Shown here piece by piece: positions 1-8,625 of a stretch of 64,000 nucleotides of DNA. The notes beneath the pieces were generated by a model. The model saw only the letters and a program-made list of their open reading frames with translations, was not told the origin of the DNA and did not search any database. Every line of letters begins with the position of its first letter. Position 1 is the first letter of the stretch. The DNA comes from Anabaena sphaerica FACHB-251. Its GTDB lineage: Bacteria; Cyanobacteriota; Cyanobacteriia; Cyanobacteriales; Nostocaceae. Both the position numbers and the translations under genes were made by a program. The stretch lies in the NCBI RefSeq assembly GCF_014696825.1, contig NZ_JACJQU010000002.1:1-64000 (forward strand), given 5' to 3'.

Positions 1-123
1 TAACTCCTTGTGCTTAACAATACACTCTGTGTTTCTCTTTCTTTTTAGTCCATATTTTTCAGCTTCAACTATAACACAAATGACTATGTTTGACTATATC
101 TAACTATATTTTTGTTATTTAAA

Positions 124-225
124 CTATATACCTGAAAGTGCTTGAGTTACTGCTGCTACTCCATAAGCTTCACCTTTGTCTGGCCCGCGATGATGTTCAC
201 GTCCTTCTTCTGATTGAGTAGGCAT
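124..225 (-). CDS. Possible small protein, 33 aa (perhaps a truncated DUF2795-type protein)
   Basis: A short reading frame from ATG at 225 to TAG at 124 encodes 33 residues. It has a charged start (MPTQSEEGREHHRG) and ends GVAAVTQALSGI. The ending resembles the beginning of the DUF2795 fold as I remember it (AL-x-G-I/V-DFP), where the protein would normally continue, so this may be the remnant of a longer gene. No convincing ribosome binding site precedes the ATG. The flanks, 1-123 and 226-334, are AT-rich and I see nothing else in them. The assignment is weak. Confidence 0.3.
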   Translation of the reverse strand: MPTQSEEGREHHRGPDKGEAYGVAAVTQALSGI

Positions 226-334
226 AAAATTCTGCTTACATAATCGTAAGTGATATATATCTACTTTTTAAGCTAAAACTGTTATTTATGACCGCCTTCT
301 ATCGTGAGAATTAATTTTTATTTCCCACTAGCAA

Positions 335-2533
335 TCATCTAAAATGACGAATCACCTCAGCCACAGACCAAGCTTGAGCGATCGCACCTCTAGATATATG
401 CGGTGCATCACCATCAAAAATTTCCGAAATCGAACCCAGACAACCACCAGACAAGAAATGTTCTAAAAGCGGTTCCCAATCAAAAGGTAATGTTTTCTCC
501 GGGTAAAAACGCTCCCAAGCCCGGATATAGGCACCTATTAACCAAGTCCAAACAGTACCTTGATGATAAGCGCGATCGCGTTTTTGCGAATTGCCCTCAT
601 ATATGCCTACATATTCTGGATCATTTGGATCAAGACTTCGCAAACCGTAAGGAGTCAATAATCGAGAAGTTGCCAAATCTAATACTTGTTGTGCCTGCTG
701 TGGTGAAAAAGCGCAATGATGCAGAGATAAAGCCAAAACAGCATTGGGGCGAACTTGCGAATTCCGGCGATCATCCAGGTCAATAATATCGTATAAATAA
801 CCTAGCTGCGGATTCCAGAACTTTTGCAAAGAAGCTTTTACCTGTTCTGCTTGCTGTGCATAGCGTTGCCCTTGATGACTTAAACGGATAGAATGATCTA
901 TATCTATGTGGCTCAAACGTTCTGCCCACTGACTCAACCAACATAAAGCCGAATACCACAGAGCATTGATTTCTACTGCCTTACCGCGACGAGGTGTAAC
1001 AGGTAATCCTTCCACCACAGCATCCATCCAAGTCAGAGCTACACCTTGAGCATCCCAACAAATTAGCTCATCAATAGCATCCATCTGGATATTGTAGCGA
1101 GTACCGCCAATAAAAGCTTTATGAATTTGCTGCACAACTGGGAACTGCTCTAATAAAAACTGCCAATCTTGAGTAGCTTCTAAGTAAAGTCCTAAACTTT
1201 CAATCCACCACAAAGCCGCATCAATACTGTTGTAAAACGGTTCGCTATCAACATCAGGAAAGGCATTGGGTATCAGTCCATGACGACAGTAACGGCCAAA
1301 AGTCTTTAACAGTCCTTTTGCTAAATCAAAGCGTTGAGTAACTAGTGTCAATCCTGGTAAAGCAATTAAAGTATCTCTTCCCCAATCATTAAACCAGTGA
1401 TATCCAGCAATCACTGTAGGACCAGCTATAGAAGCACGATAGACAATAAATTGATCACTGGCTTTAAGCAGTTGTTGCCAAATTGGTGATTGGTGATTGG
1501 TAATTGGTAATTGGTAATTATTCCCCTGCGCTCCTGCGCCCCTGCGCCCCTGCTCCTCTGCTCCTCTGCTCCTCTGCTCCTCTGCACCCCTGCGCCCTGC
1601 TCCCTGCTCCCCTGCTTCTTCTCTCCAAGCAAAAATTTGAGCCAGTCTTTCTTGTTCTGCGTCTACTGCTTCTGCAAAGCTGTCGGGTGAGAGAATCGGT
1701 TGTTGAGAGTCGGGTAAACCTACTTTGGCTTCTAGGGTGACTGTATCTCCTGGTTGGAGGTTAACTATTAAATAACCAGGACTATAAAGGTCTTGGCGAT
1801 CGCCTAATCCCCGTTTTGTTTCTGCTGGTAAACTATAATTCCAATACCACACTTCATCCGCTTGATAGTCTCCTTGCGTCCAGCGCAGATGCCAAGGTGT
1901 ACCAAATTGGCCAGCATTCTTCATTTGCAGACAGATTAGCTGTTGACTGAGTAATTGAGAAAACTGTATTTTTTCACTCCCAATTTGCTGATGATGAAAA
2001 TCGCGATCGCCTATTAACAGCCTTAACCTTAAAATCCCTGAATCCTTCCCCTCATACTGATATTGAATCAAAATTCTCTGGGTAATGGGTGATTGGGAAA
2101 AATCTTCTCCCCCTGCTCCCTGCTCCTGGTCACTGAGCGACTTGTACTGAGCGCAGTCGAAGTAAGCCGAAGTGCTGCTCCCCTGCCTTTCCCAATTCCC
2201 ATTTGGCATCACTAGCTTTCTAGATAACTGCCAGTTATCCCCACTCCAAACCCATTTGGGAACTGGGTTAATATCGAAATGGTGCAGAAACTTATAGCCT
2301 GTTGGTTCAATTTCATTACTACCCCACAAATTTGTCCCCAGTGCTATGACTTTTCCCGGTATTTCTAAACTTGCTTCCAAGTGAGAAAGTAGTAATTTTC
2401 TTCCTGAAGGTGGATTTGTAGCAGCAAATAACCACCCATGATAAGTCCTTGTATGCACATCCGAAACTGTACCACTGGCAAAACCACCCAACCCATTGGT
2501 TAATAACCATTCTCTAGCATCTAAATCAGTCAT
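335..2533 (-). CDS. Glycogen debranching enzyme (amylo-alpha-1,6-glucosidase type)
   Basis: This 732-residue protein matches the bacterial/archaeal amylo-alpha-1,6-glucosidase family, which removes alpha-1,6 branches during glycogen breakdown in the cytoplasm. The N-terminus has the GDE_N signature REWLLTNGLGGFASGT (residues 7-22). The C-terminal six-hairpin glycosidase domain opens with YHWFNDWGRDTLIALPGL-like residues (about 378-394). Two low-complexity segments, residues 117-145 and 305-351, are translated intergenic-type repeats (Glu/Gly/Arg/Gln-rich, then QLPITNHQSP) and do not belong to the family fold. The frame stays open through both, so the enzyme is probably still made, with loops added. 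It lies divergently from the peroxiredoxin gene. The function links it to glgC and the GH13 gene nearby. Confidence 0.88.
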   Translation of the reverse strand: MTDLDAREWLLTNGLGGFASGTVSDVHTRTYHGWLFAATNPPSGRKLLLSHLEASLEIPGKVIALGTNLWGSNEIEPTGYKFLHHFDINPVPKWVWSGDNWQLSRKLVMPNGNWERQGSSTSAYFDCAQYKSLSDQEQGAGGEDFSQSPITQRILIQYQYEGKDSGILRLRLLIGDRDFHHQQIGSEKIQFSQLLSQQLICLQMKNAGQFGTPWHLRWTQGDYQADEVWYWNYSLPAETKRGLGDRQDLYSPGYLIVNLQPGDTVTLEAKVGLPDSQQPILSPDSFAEAVDAEQERLAQIFAWREEAGEQGAGRRGAEEQRSRGAEEQGRRGAGAQGNNYQLPITNHQSPIWQQLLKASDQFIVYRASIAGPTVIAGYHWFNDWGRDTLIALPGLTLVTQRFDLAKGLLKTFGRYCRHGLIPNAFPDVDSEPFYNSIDAALWWIESLGLYLEATQDWQFLLEQFPVVQQIHKAFIGGTRYNIQMDAIDELICWDAQGVALTWMDAVVEGLPVTPRRGKAVEINALWYSALCWLSQWAERLSHIDIDHSIRLSHQGQRYAQQAEQVKASLQKFWNPQLGYLYDIIDLDDRRNSQVRPNAVLALSLHHCAFSPQQAQQVLDLATSRLLTPYGLRSLDPNDPEYVGIYEGNSQKRDRAYHQGTVWTWLIGAYIRAWERFYPEKTLPFDWEPLLEHFLSGGCLGSISEIFDGDAPHISRGAIAQAWSVAEVIRHFR
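1481..1621. repeat. In-frame repeat insertion inside the debranching enzyme (copy 1)
   Basis: About 141 nt made of tandem CTCCTCTGCTCC/CCCCTGCGCC-type units plus a GGTAATTGGTAATT stretch. These are the same kinds of repeat found between genes elsewhere in this window (for example near 4680-4760 and 8701-8745). The length is compatible with the reading frame and adds residues 305-351 to the enzyme. Confidence 0.75.
2099..2185. repeat. In-frame repeat insertion inside the debranching enzyme (copy 2)
   Basis: About 87 nt combining CCCCTGCTCCCTGCTCC units with a CACTGAGCGACTTGTACTGA-type dispersed repeat. It encodes residues 117-145 (with Cys-Ala-Gln-Tyr and Glu-Gln-Gly-Ala-Gly-Gly), which do not look like part of the enzyme. 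The frame is preserved. Confidence 0.65.
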
Positions 2534-2672
2534 CGGCTACTCAAATTCGTAATGACTATGATATAGTCGTAACAGATCGTAATCAAACTGTGACAAGTGT
2601 GGAAGGGTGAGTTTTAGTTGCCCCGAATTCCCACGCTAAAAAATGGATATAAGTTGAAGGAGAACTAGGTTA

Positions 2673-3284
2673 ATGACGCTCACTTACGGAACAGAAGGAT
2701 GCCTTCGTGTTGGTCAACAGGCTCCCGATTTCACAGCAACAGCTGTATTAGATCAGGAATTTAAGACAATCAAACTTTCCGACTATCGCGGTAAGTATGT
2801 CGTTTTGTTTTTCTACCCTTTAGACTTTACCTTTGTTTGCCCCACTGAGATCACAGCATTTAGCGATCGCTACGAAGAATTCAAGAAGCTTAACACAGAA
2901 GTTCTCGGTGTTTCTGTTGATAGCGAATTTTCTCACCTCGCTTGGATTCAAACAGATCGTAAATCTGGTGGTGTTGGTGATTTAAATTATCCCCTGGTTT
3001 CCGACATCAAAAAAGAAATTAGCGCCGCTTACAACGTTCTCGACCCCGCTGCTGGTATTGCTTTGCGTGGTTTGTTTATCATTGACAAAGATGGTGTTAT
3101 CCAGCACGCTACTATCAATAATCTAGCTTTTGGACGCAGTGTAGAAGAAACATTGCGTACATTACAAGCTATCCAGCACGTTCAATCTCACCCCGATGAA
3201 GTTTGTCCTGCTGGTTGGCAACCTGGTGAAAAAACAATGGTTCCCGACCCTGTGAAGTCCAAAGTTTACTTCGCAGCAGTCTAG
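2673..3284 (+). CDS. 2-Cys peroxiredoxin
   Basis: A typical 203-residue AhpC/TSA-family thioredoxin-dependent peroxidase that reduces hydrogen and alkyl peroxides. The peroxidatic Cys56 lies in [10 protein letters not shown], and the resolving Cys178 in DEVCPAGW near the C-terminus, so both cysteines of a typical 2-Cys enzyme are present. The [13 protein letters not shown] loop (residues 99-111) is the sequence associated with sensitivity to over-oxidation in plant and cyanobacterial homologues. AAGGAGAA lies about 8 nt before the ATG. The next two genes, a redoxin-like protein and a GST, have the same direction and form a small thiol/oxidative-stress group. Confidence 0.95.
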   Translation: MTLTYGTEGCLRVGQQAPDFTATAVLDQEFKTIKLSDYRGKYVVLFFYPLDFTFVCPTEITAFSDRYEEFKKLNTEVLGVSVDSEFSHLAWIQTDRKSGGVGDLNYPLVSDIKKEISAAYNVLDPAAGIALRGLFIIDKDGVIQHATINNLAFGRSVEETLRTLQAIQHVQSHPDEVCPAGWQPGEKTMVPDPVKSKVYFAAV

Positions 3285-3316
3285 GGGACTGGGGACTGGG
3301 GACTGGTGACTGGGTA
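3284..3316. repeat. Heptameric short tandem repeat (GGGACTG units)
   Basis: GGGGACT heptamers are repeated about four times directly after the peroxiredoxin stop codon. This agrees with the heptanucleotide STRR repeats known from heterocystous cyanobacteria. Related arrays occur at 8626-8690 and 28542-28590. Confidence 0.7.
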
Positions 3317-3368
3317 AGAGTTTTTACCAACCACCAATCCCCCATTAACTTCTAATTTTTAATTATTT

Positions 3369-3905
3369 ATGTTGACATCAACAGATTTTACAGGTTTATT
3401 TAATGAGCGATTCTTCCGCAATCTTTTACCTAAACCTGCACTCGATGAGTTGAGGTTGGGAGTAGGAACGCCAGATTTTAAATTAACAGATATTACCAAT
3501 AATCGCACGGTTAAATTATCAGATTATCGTGGTAAACAACCTGTTCTTCTGGCATTTACAAGGATTTTTACAGAAAAGCAATATTGCCCTTTTTGCTATC
3601 CCCATATTAAAGCCTTAAATGAAAATTATGAGGAGTTTACAAATAGGGGTATAGAAGTTTTTATGATTACTAGCACCGATAAAAAGCAAAGTCAAGTAGT
3701 AGTTAAAGACTTGGGCTTAAAAATGCCTTTATTGAGTGACCCTAGCTGTCATGTTTTTAGGACTTATCAAGTAGGACAAGCGTTAGGAGCGCCTTTACCA
3801 GCGCAGTTTGTCTTAGATAAAGATGGGAAATTACTCTATAGGCATTTATTTTCATTTTTGGATCATAATGCTAGTGTAGAGACATTGCTAGAAAGATTTA
3901 ATTAA
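3369..3905 (+). CDS. Peroxiredoxin-like redoxin (AhpC/TSA family)
   Basis: A 178-residue thioredoxin-fold protein. Residues 30-60 follow the AhpC/TSA pattern ([27 protein letters not shown]). The active-site region reads QYCPFCYPHI, giving a CPFC dithiol at residues 73-76 in place of the single peroxidatic cysteine of 2-Cys peroxiredoxins. This suggests a thioredoxin-like or atypical peroxidase function; the substrate cannot be told. It lies 84 bp downstream of the 2-Cys peroxiredoxin and 24 bp upstream of the GST gene, in the same direction. Confidence 0.8.
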   Translation: MLTSTDFTGLFNERFFRNLLPKPALDELRLGVGTPDFKLTDITNNRTVKLSDYRGKQPVLLAFTRIFTEKQYCPFCYPHIKALNENYEEFTNRGIEVFMITSTDKKQSQVVVKDLGLKMPLLSDPSCHVFRTYQVGQALGAPLPAQFVLDKDGKLLYRHLFSFLDHNASVETLLERFN

Positions 3906-3929
3906 TAATTAAACTTGTGGGTTATTTTC

Positions 3930-4580
3930 ATGTTAAGACTTTATCATTTGCCGATTTCTCCAAATTCACGCCGAGTCTGGATTACACTGCTAGAAAAAGG
4001 ACTAGATTTTGAACTGGTAGAAGTTAAACTAAATGGAGAACAGTTTAAACCAGAATTTTTAGCGATTAACCCTTTCCACCACATTCCAGCTTTAGTAGAT
4101 GACGGTTTTAATGTAGTAGAATCATTGGCAATTTTAGATTATTTAGAAGCTAAATATCCAACGCCGACAATGTTGCCAAAAGATGCCAAAGATTTAGCAA
4201 TTGTGCGAATGGTAGAAATGGTTTGTGTTAATGAATTATTACCTGCCCTGACACCACTGATGTCAGTAATGTTTAATTTACCAGGAAAAAATGCAGAAGC
4301 AATTGAGCAGGCTCAGATAAAAATTACCACATCATTGAATTTTTTCGAGAACTTGCTTGATGAGCGTCCATACTTTGGCAGTGAGAACCTAACTTTAGCC
4401 GAAGTTGTAGCGGGAAGTATAGTACCATGGTTGCCGAAAGCTGGTATTTCCTTAGATGACTATCCAAAACTGAATGCTTGGTGCGAGCGATTGGTTGTAC
4501 GTCCAGCATGGCAAACTACCCAAGCGACACCAGAAATGATAGAAGGTTTTCGGAAACTGTTAATGGCGAGAATGGGATAA
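3930..4580 (+). CDS. Glutathione S-transferase family protein
   Basis: A 216-residue two-domain GST. The N-terminal thioredoxin-fold domain has LYHLPISPNSRRV, then the glutathione-binding cis-proline and ESLAI region (PALVDD...VVESLAILDYLE). An all-helical C-terminal domain follows. An upstream in-frame TTG at 3915 would add five residues, but the ATG at 3930 starts exactly at the family N-terminus (MLRLYHLPISPNSRR) and is preferred. It probably conjugates or reduces electrophiles in the cytosol and may share a transcript with the two redoxin genes before it. The gshA gene for glutathione synthesis is elsewhere in this window. Confidence 0.88.
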   Translation: MLRLYHLPISPNSRRVWITLLEKGLDFELVEVKLNGEQFKPEFLAINPFHHIPALVDDGFNVVESLAILDYLEAKYPTPTMLPKDAKDLAIVRMVEMVCVNELLPALTPLMSVMFNLPGKNAEAIEQAQIKITTSLNFFENLLDERPYFGSENLTLAEVVAGSIVPWLPKAGISLDDYPKLNAWCERLVVRPAWQTTQATPEMIEGFRKLLMARMG

Positions 4581-4876
4581 TTTAGCAGGTGATAGGGGAC
4601 AGAAAATAGATAAAAATTCAAAAGCCAAAGGCGAGACAATACTGCTCGGTTAAACCCAAATCCCTTGTTTAGACTGCATGGGAGCGGGGAGCAGGGGGCA
4701 GGGGAAAAAAATGCAAACTTCTCTCCCTGCTCCGTTCTCCCTGCTCCTCTGCCTGCCTCAAAGAAAAAGTCAAAATCCTTAACCGAGTAGTATTGAAAGG
4801 CGAGAGTTTATTTTTTCCCCTACACCCCTACACCCTAACTAGGGTAAGCTGTTACGCAGCTAAATTTTATTATCCT

Positions 4877-5088
4877 TATATAGGGCTTGCTGAATAAACA
4901 TAAAACCTAGATGAATCAAGGGATTCAGGGGTAAAAAAGGGTAAGAAGGTGCAAGCAATAGACATTAAAACCATCAAAAACTGCTAACTTTTACCTCTAG
5001 ATAAACCATTTTTAGCTGCTTCTAATTCTGACTCCTGACTCCTGACTCCTAGCCCCTACCAGAAGACTTTCTCAGCAAACCCTATATA
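4877..5088. mobile_element. MITE-like element with about 17-bp terminal inverted repeats
   Basis: The left end TATATAGGGCTTGCTGA (4877-4893) and the right end, which reads TATATAGGGTTTGCTGA on the minus strand (5072-5088), are inverted repeats with one mismatch. They enclose about 212 bp with no coding capacity. The GGGCTTGCTGAATAA-like end recalls termini of transposons common in cyanobacteria, but the IS family was not identified. Confidence 0.55.
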
Positions 5089-5104
5089 GTTAAGTCTTGT
5101 GGTG

Positions 5105-5119
5105 CGGGCATCTTGCCCG
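5105..5119. terminator. Short GC hairpin after the phosphatase gene
   Basis: A 6-bp perfect stem, CGGGCA/TGCCCG, with a 3-nt loop lies about 50 nt beyond the phosphatase stop codon on the minus strand. There is no clear T-run, and the hairpin is part of a dispersed repeat, so a terminator role is uncertain. Confidence 0.3.
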
Positions 5120-5168
5120 TTAGACTTATACAAATTAAATGCACAACAGCTTAATACAGGACGTAGGT

Positions 5169-6428
5169 TTACCAAGGTCCCCAGATAGCAAAGGTTATGC
5201 CTGGACTCTGTATGTTGACAAACATCGTCTGACCATCGGGGGAGAAGCAAACCCCAGCGAACTCTGATGTGTTGAGGGCATTCTTGGCAAACTTGTAAAG
5301 ACTGCCACTGGGAGTGATGCCCAGAATGTAATCTGTTCCATCCCCATCTTCACAGAGGAAGATGTCCCGGTTGGGGAAAACCACAATATTGTCTGGATTG
5401 TCCAGTACACCAGAATTGTTAGGTTCAATATAGAGTTCAACAGTATTGTTAGTGGGCGAATAACGCCATATCTGCCCATCTCCAGAACTACCCCCACTCT
5501 TGCAAGTGAAGTAGACATAACCACTGCCATAAAAGATGCCTTCCCCACCTGAAAACCTAGCGGCACCATTGTTATACCCTTCTATTCTGACGGTATCAGA
5601 GGTGGGATCAGGATTGTTAATCTGTACCCATTCCACCGCTCTAGGCAGATTTTGTGGGAAACCCGTAGCTGTGTTGACTCCAGGCAACCCTGTAATCTTT
5701 AAACCATATAGCAAGCCGCCAGCACTCAGGTTGTTGCTTTGGTTAGGAATGAAGCGGTAGAAAAGCCCGTCTCCCCTGTCTTCCGTCATGTAGATATACC
5801 CTGTGTTCGGGTCTACAGCAGCAGCCTCGTGATTAAAACGCCCCATTGCTGTTAGTGGGACGGGGGTGACAAAAGTGGTTGCGCTACTGGGTACTTCAAA
5901 AACATAGCCATGCTTCTTGGTGTTATTGGTTTCAAAGGTTTCCTCACAGCTTAACCAAGATCCCCAAGGCGTAAGACCACCAGCACAATTACGAATAGTT
6001 CCTGCTAGGACTCCCCGATGATCTAGCAAGATGCCGGAAGGATTAACAACCAATTTAGTGCAACCGCCCCTCGCCTTTGTGTTGTACTTCTTGTTATTGG
6101 GAGCGCCCAAACCGTTACTAGAGGAGGGCGCAAGTTCGTGGTTGCGAATTAGAATTGTATTGCCGTTGGAATCTGAAAAGGCACCCATACCATCATGACC
6201 ACCTGGTACCTTGTAAGCATCATTCATCGTTTGACCTGTTTCCGACAGTCTGCGGTAGGTGAATCCAGGTGGTAAATCTAATACTCCTAATGGGTCAGGA
6301 ACTAAATTGCCGTATGGACCTGCTGCGATCGCGCGTTTGGCATAGAAGGCTTGCAAAGGAGATAGAAGAACAGCACCTGCCGCCGATGCCCCTGCCATCG
6401 TAAAAAACTTACGTCTCGATAGATTCAA
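5169..6428 (-). CDS. PhoX-like phosphatase (DUF839), Tat-exported
   Basis: A 419-residue member of the DUF839/PhoX family, calcium-dependent phosphatases exported in folded form. The N-terminus is a twin-arginine signal: NLSRRKFFTMAGAS followed by a hydrophobic stretch and a charged exit. The mature part has repeated beta-propeller-like signatures (GGHDGMGAF, RNHE, GCTKLV, NHEAA, MTEDRGDG). A longer ATG-initiated frame from 6485 exists. I chose TTG at 6428 because AGGGAG lies 6 nt before it, because it gives a compact Tat signal, and because the ATG would sit on the putative -10 box (6485-6492). The upstream Pho box predicts induction under phosphate limitation. The exact substrate is unknown. 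Confidence 0.82.
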   Translation of the reverse strand: MNLSRRKFFTMAGASAAGAVLLSPLQAFYAKRAIAAGPYGNLVPDPLGVLDLPPGFTYRRLSETGQTMNDAYKVPGGHDGMGAFSDSNGNTILIRNHELAPSSSNGLGAPNNKKYNTKARGGCTKLVVNPSGILLDHRGVLAGTIRNCAGGLTPWGSWLSCEETFETNNTKKHGYVFEVPSSATTFVTPVPLTAMGRFNHEAAAVDPNTGYIYMTEDRGDGLFYRFIPNQSNNLSAGGLLYGLKITGLPGVNTATGFPQNLPRAVEWVQINNPDPTSDTVRIEGYNNGAARFSGGEGIFYGSGYVYFTCKSGGSSGDGQIWRYSPTNNTVELYIEPNNSGVLDNPDNIVVFPNRDIFLCEDGDGTDYILGITPSGSLYKFAKNALNTSEFAGVCFSPDGQTMFVNIQSPGITFAIWGPW

Positions 6429-6484
6429 AGTATACTCCCTAATATTTTGGAGGAGGTTTATTTCGTTGTAAATAACCAAACTCA

Positions 6485-6539
6485 ATTATCTAGGAGAGGA
6501 GTTTCTTTGAAATTAATAAGAGGTTAAAAAACGATTAAA
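6485..6539 (-). promoter_or_regulatory. Pho box and -10 element of the PhoX-like gene
   Basis: Reading the minus strand, three octamers spaced by 3 nt occur: TTTAATCG (6539-6532), TTTAACCT (6528-6521) and ATTAATTT (6517-6510). They match the cyanobacterial Pho box pattern PyTTAAPyPy(T/A) at 7, 8 and 7 positions. A TAGATAAT -10-like box follows at 6492-6485, 17 nt downstream. This is the arrangement expected for SphR/PhoB-activated promoters and leaves a 5-prime leader of about 50 nt before the TTG start. Confidence 0.7.
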
Positions 6540-6876
6540 CGATTATTTATCGTACTCTTTGTGGCGTAGGCTATCTGGCTTATGTGGTATTAAAAAAGTG
6601 TGTGTCGAAGTGCTGATCTTGCTTTCATCCAACTGATAATCAAAAAAATAATTTCCTGGTTGTAAAATCCAAATTAATATTAAAAATTTTAACAGTTTAT
6701 TTTTAATAAAATACAGCAGATTTCAGATTAATGAAGTACAGAATCGCAATTCAAAGCCAGACAGTAAACCAGTTTTACTCCTGACTACTGATAGCGTAGC
6801 GTGGCGTAAGCCATATTCTGCTGTATTAGCAATAGGGGAAAGAAAGAAACTGTTTTTCTTCCCCTACACCCTTGTT
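6540..6876. other. Intergenic region with dispersed repeats
   Basis: No gene is seen. It contains TGTGGCGTAGGCTATCTGGC (about 6559) and TGATAGCGTAGCGTGGCG (about 6788), two members of a dispersed palindromic family found again near 49806 and 51165. The rest is AT-rich. Confidence 0.5.
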
Positions 6877-7869
6877 TTATAATTTAACCTGTGCCAAATG
6901 ACTGCGGGGGTTGTAAGTACGGATAGCCCGGAGTTTCTCATAATATTCTCGCTCCTGTGGGGTGAGGTCTTTTGGGGGTGCGATCGCTACCTTCACCATC
7001 TGATCACCACGTCCACCCTTAGCTAGAGGCCAACCCTTACCACGTAAGCGCAGAGACTGACCAGAACGGACTCCCGCAGGTAGCTTAACATTGACATTAC
7101 CATCCGGTGTGGGTACATCAATAGCAGCACCCAGGGTAGCTTCATCCGGGGTAATTAGCACTTCACAAACGAGATTATCACCCTCTATTTGGAAAAAAGA
7201 ATGGGGTTGTAGTTCTATCTTTAAATACAAATCTCCCCGTTGTTGAGTCATGGGGTTAACTTGACCTTTGCCCCGCACCCGCAGACGAGTACCAGTTTTT
7301 GCACCTGCGGGGATGCGAACATCAATGGTTTCGTTACCCAAATTGAAGCGTTTTTGAACCCCAGCGAATGCTTCTGCAAAAGTTAAGCTAATTACAGCTT
7401 CGCTATCTTGGGCTGCACCAGCACCAGCATCTTGAAAACCAAAATCATTAAAACCGCCATAACCTGCACCTGGTCTACCTGTGGAGGTGCGATAAGAGTA
7501 ACCTTGTCTGCCAGTACGGGGTCCTGCACTACCAAATAAATCATTGATAAAATCATTAAAGCTGCCGTATTGACTGAAGTCAAAGCCGCCCATATCAGCA
7601 CCAGCAGCACCACCACCAGGGAAGCCTTCACCTACCTGCTTCCAGTATTGACCGTATTGGTCATATTTTTTGCGTTTATCTGGGTCGGATAGAACTTCGT
7701 AAGCTTCGTTAACTTCTTTAAATTTTGCCTCTGCTTGCTTGTTACCGGGGTTAACGTCAGGATGGAACTTGCGGGCTAGTTTACGAAAAGCTTGTTTAAT
7801 TTCTTCTGGACTGGCAGTTTTACTAATTCCTAAAATTGAGTAATAGTCTTTAAAGTCGGTTGCAGCCAT
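6877..7869 (-). CDS. DnaJ-type co-chaperone without zinc finger (CbpA-like)
   Basis: A 330-residue class II J-protein that would stimulate DnaK ATPase. The J domain (about residues 7-73) has the HPD motif at 36-38. A long Gly/Phe-rich linker follows (about 78-155). Two beta-barrel substrate-binding subdomains come next, with [19 protein letters not shown] and [19 protein letters not shown]-type repeats. The CxxCxGxG zinc-binding repeats of DnaJ proper are absent, which separates it from class I. AGGAGG lies 7 nt before the ATG. It has a separate upstream region, and the PhoX-like gene follows on the same strand. Confidence 0.93.
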   Translation of the reverse strand: MAATDFKDYYSILGISKTASPEEIKQAFRKLARKFHPDVNPGNKQAEAKFKEVNEAYEVLSDPDKRKKYDQYGQYWKQVGEGFPGGGAAGADMGGFDFSQYGSFNDFINDLFGSAGPRTGRQGYSYRTSTGRPGAGYGGFNDFGFQDAGAGAAQDSEAVISLTFAEAFAGVQKRFNLGNETIDVRIPAGAKTGTRLRVRGKGQVNPMTQQRGDLYLKIELQPHSFFQIEGDNLVCEVLITPDEATLGAAIDVPTPDGNVNVKLPAGVRSGQSLRLRGKGWPLAKGGRGDQMVKVAIAPPKDLTPQEREYYEKLRAIRTYNPRSHLAQVKL

Positions 7870-8148
7870 CTACCAGCCTCCTGTAAAAATTTAGGTTATG
7901 TTTTTTTCTAAGATTTGAGATTTACTGTTTGCCAAGTCTAATGCCTGGGAACAGGATTATGATCTTAAATTAGCAAAGAATATCAAAAATAAAGTGTGTT
8001 TGTCGCTCATAGTGCCAGCGAAATTACCGTACTTTTGAGGAGGCAGGAGGCAGGAGGCATAAGGCAGGAGGTAAATATTTCTTACCATCACTCTACACCC
8101 TACACGCTATTCCCTGTTTTTTGACTTTTGACTTGATTTTTCTCCCCA
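7870..8148. repeat. Intergenic region with GGAGGCA tandem repeats
   Basis: The dnaJ-like leader is followed by GGAGGCAGGAGGCAGGAGGC units (about 8038-8072), heptamer-like short repeats of the STRR type. No gene is seen. Confidence 0.5.
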
Positions 8149-8625
8149 TCACCCCATAACCCCACCTGACTCCTTGTAAATAAGGTCGTCTAGTCCTTCT
8201 TCTAGGCTAGGGGGAGCATCCCGGAGTTGGCGGTGCATTCGTAAAATGACTTCTTCAGGAACTTGACGGTTACGCTTTTTATTCCGTGCTAAACACAGCC
8301 AAACTGGAGTTTTTAACCATAGCCCAGTAATGTGAGTAAAACCGATTTCACGGGCTAATTCTATGATTTCCCGGCGATGTCGTCTTTGAGCGTTGGTGGC
8401 ATCGAAAATGGTGAATATACCTGCGGTAGTGGCTTGCTGAAATTGTCTTTCTATTTCCCGCCAAATCAATAGCCAATGTCCTTGAGTTGCTTCTGCACCA
8501 AAAAGCTGCCCCCGGATGGCATCTGTGGAAATTAGCTGCATCTGGGGGCATTCTGTCAATAATTGTTCTGCCAATGTTGATTTACCGCTACCAGGAAGAC
8601 CAATCAGCAAAAGTAGTTTAGTCAT
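8149..8625 (-). CDS. P-loop kinase (AAA_33/zeta-like, unknown substrate)
   Basis: A 158-residue small P-loop protein with Walker A GLPGSGKST (residues 9-17). It has the STDAIRGQLFG and FDATNAQRRHRREII patterns seen in polynucleotide- and tRNA-kinase-like proteins (AAA_33). A longer frame starts at 8706, but its first 27 residues (SPQSPVTC repeats) are a translated heptamer repeat. The ATG at 8625 begins right at the beta-strand before Walker A (MTKLLLLIGLPGSGK). The substrate cannot be inferred. It lies downstream of glgC on the same strand, separated by repeats. Confidence 0.75.
   Translation of the reverse strand: MTKLLLLIGLPGSGKSTLAEQLLTECPQMQLISTDAIRGQLFGAEATQGHWLLIWREIERQFQQATTAGIFTIFDATNAQRRHRREIIELAREIGFTHITGLWLKTPVWLCLARNKKRNRQVPEEVILRMHRQLRDAPPSLEEGLDDLIYKESGGVMG

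Larger units (their letters stand above)
4581..5168. other. Intergenic region, repeat-rich
   Basis: No gene is seen. The interval holds GGGAGCAGGGGGCAGG/CCTGCTCC repeats (about 4680-4760), a MITE-like inverted-repeat element (4877-5088), and a short GC-rich hairpin CGGGCA-TCT-TGCCCG (5105-5119). The hairpin is part of a common dispersed cyanobacterial repeat and may also serve the end of the phosphatase gene. Confidence 0.6.

Noticed and set aside
1504-1740. Plus-strand ORF rich in Ala-Pro-Leu opposite the debranching enzyme
   Set aside because: It is translation of the CTCCTGC/CCCTGCG repeats on the strand opposite a clear enzyme gene; no start signal or family was seen.
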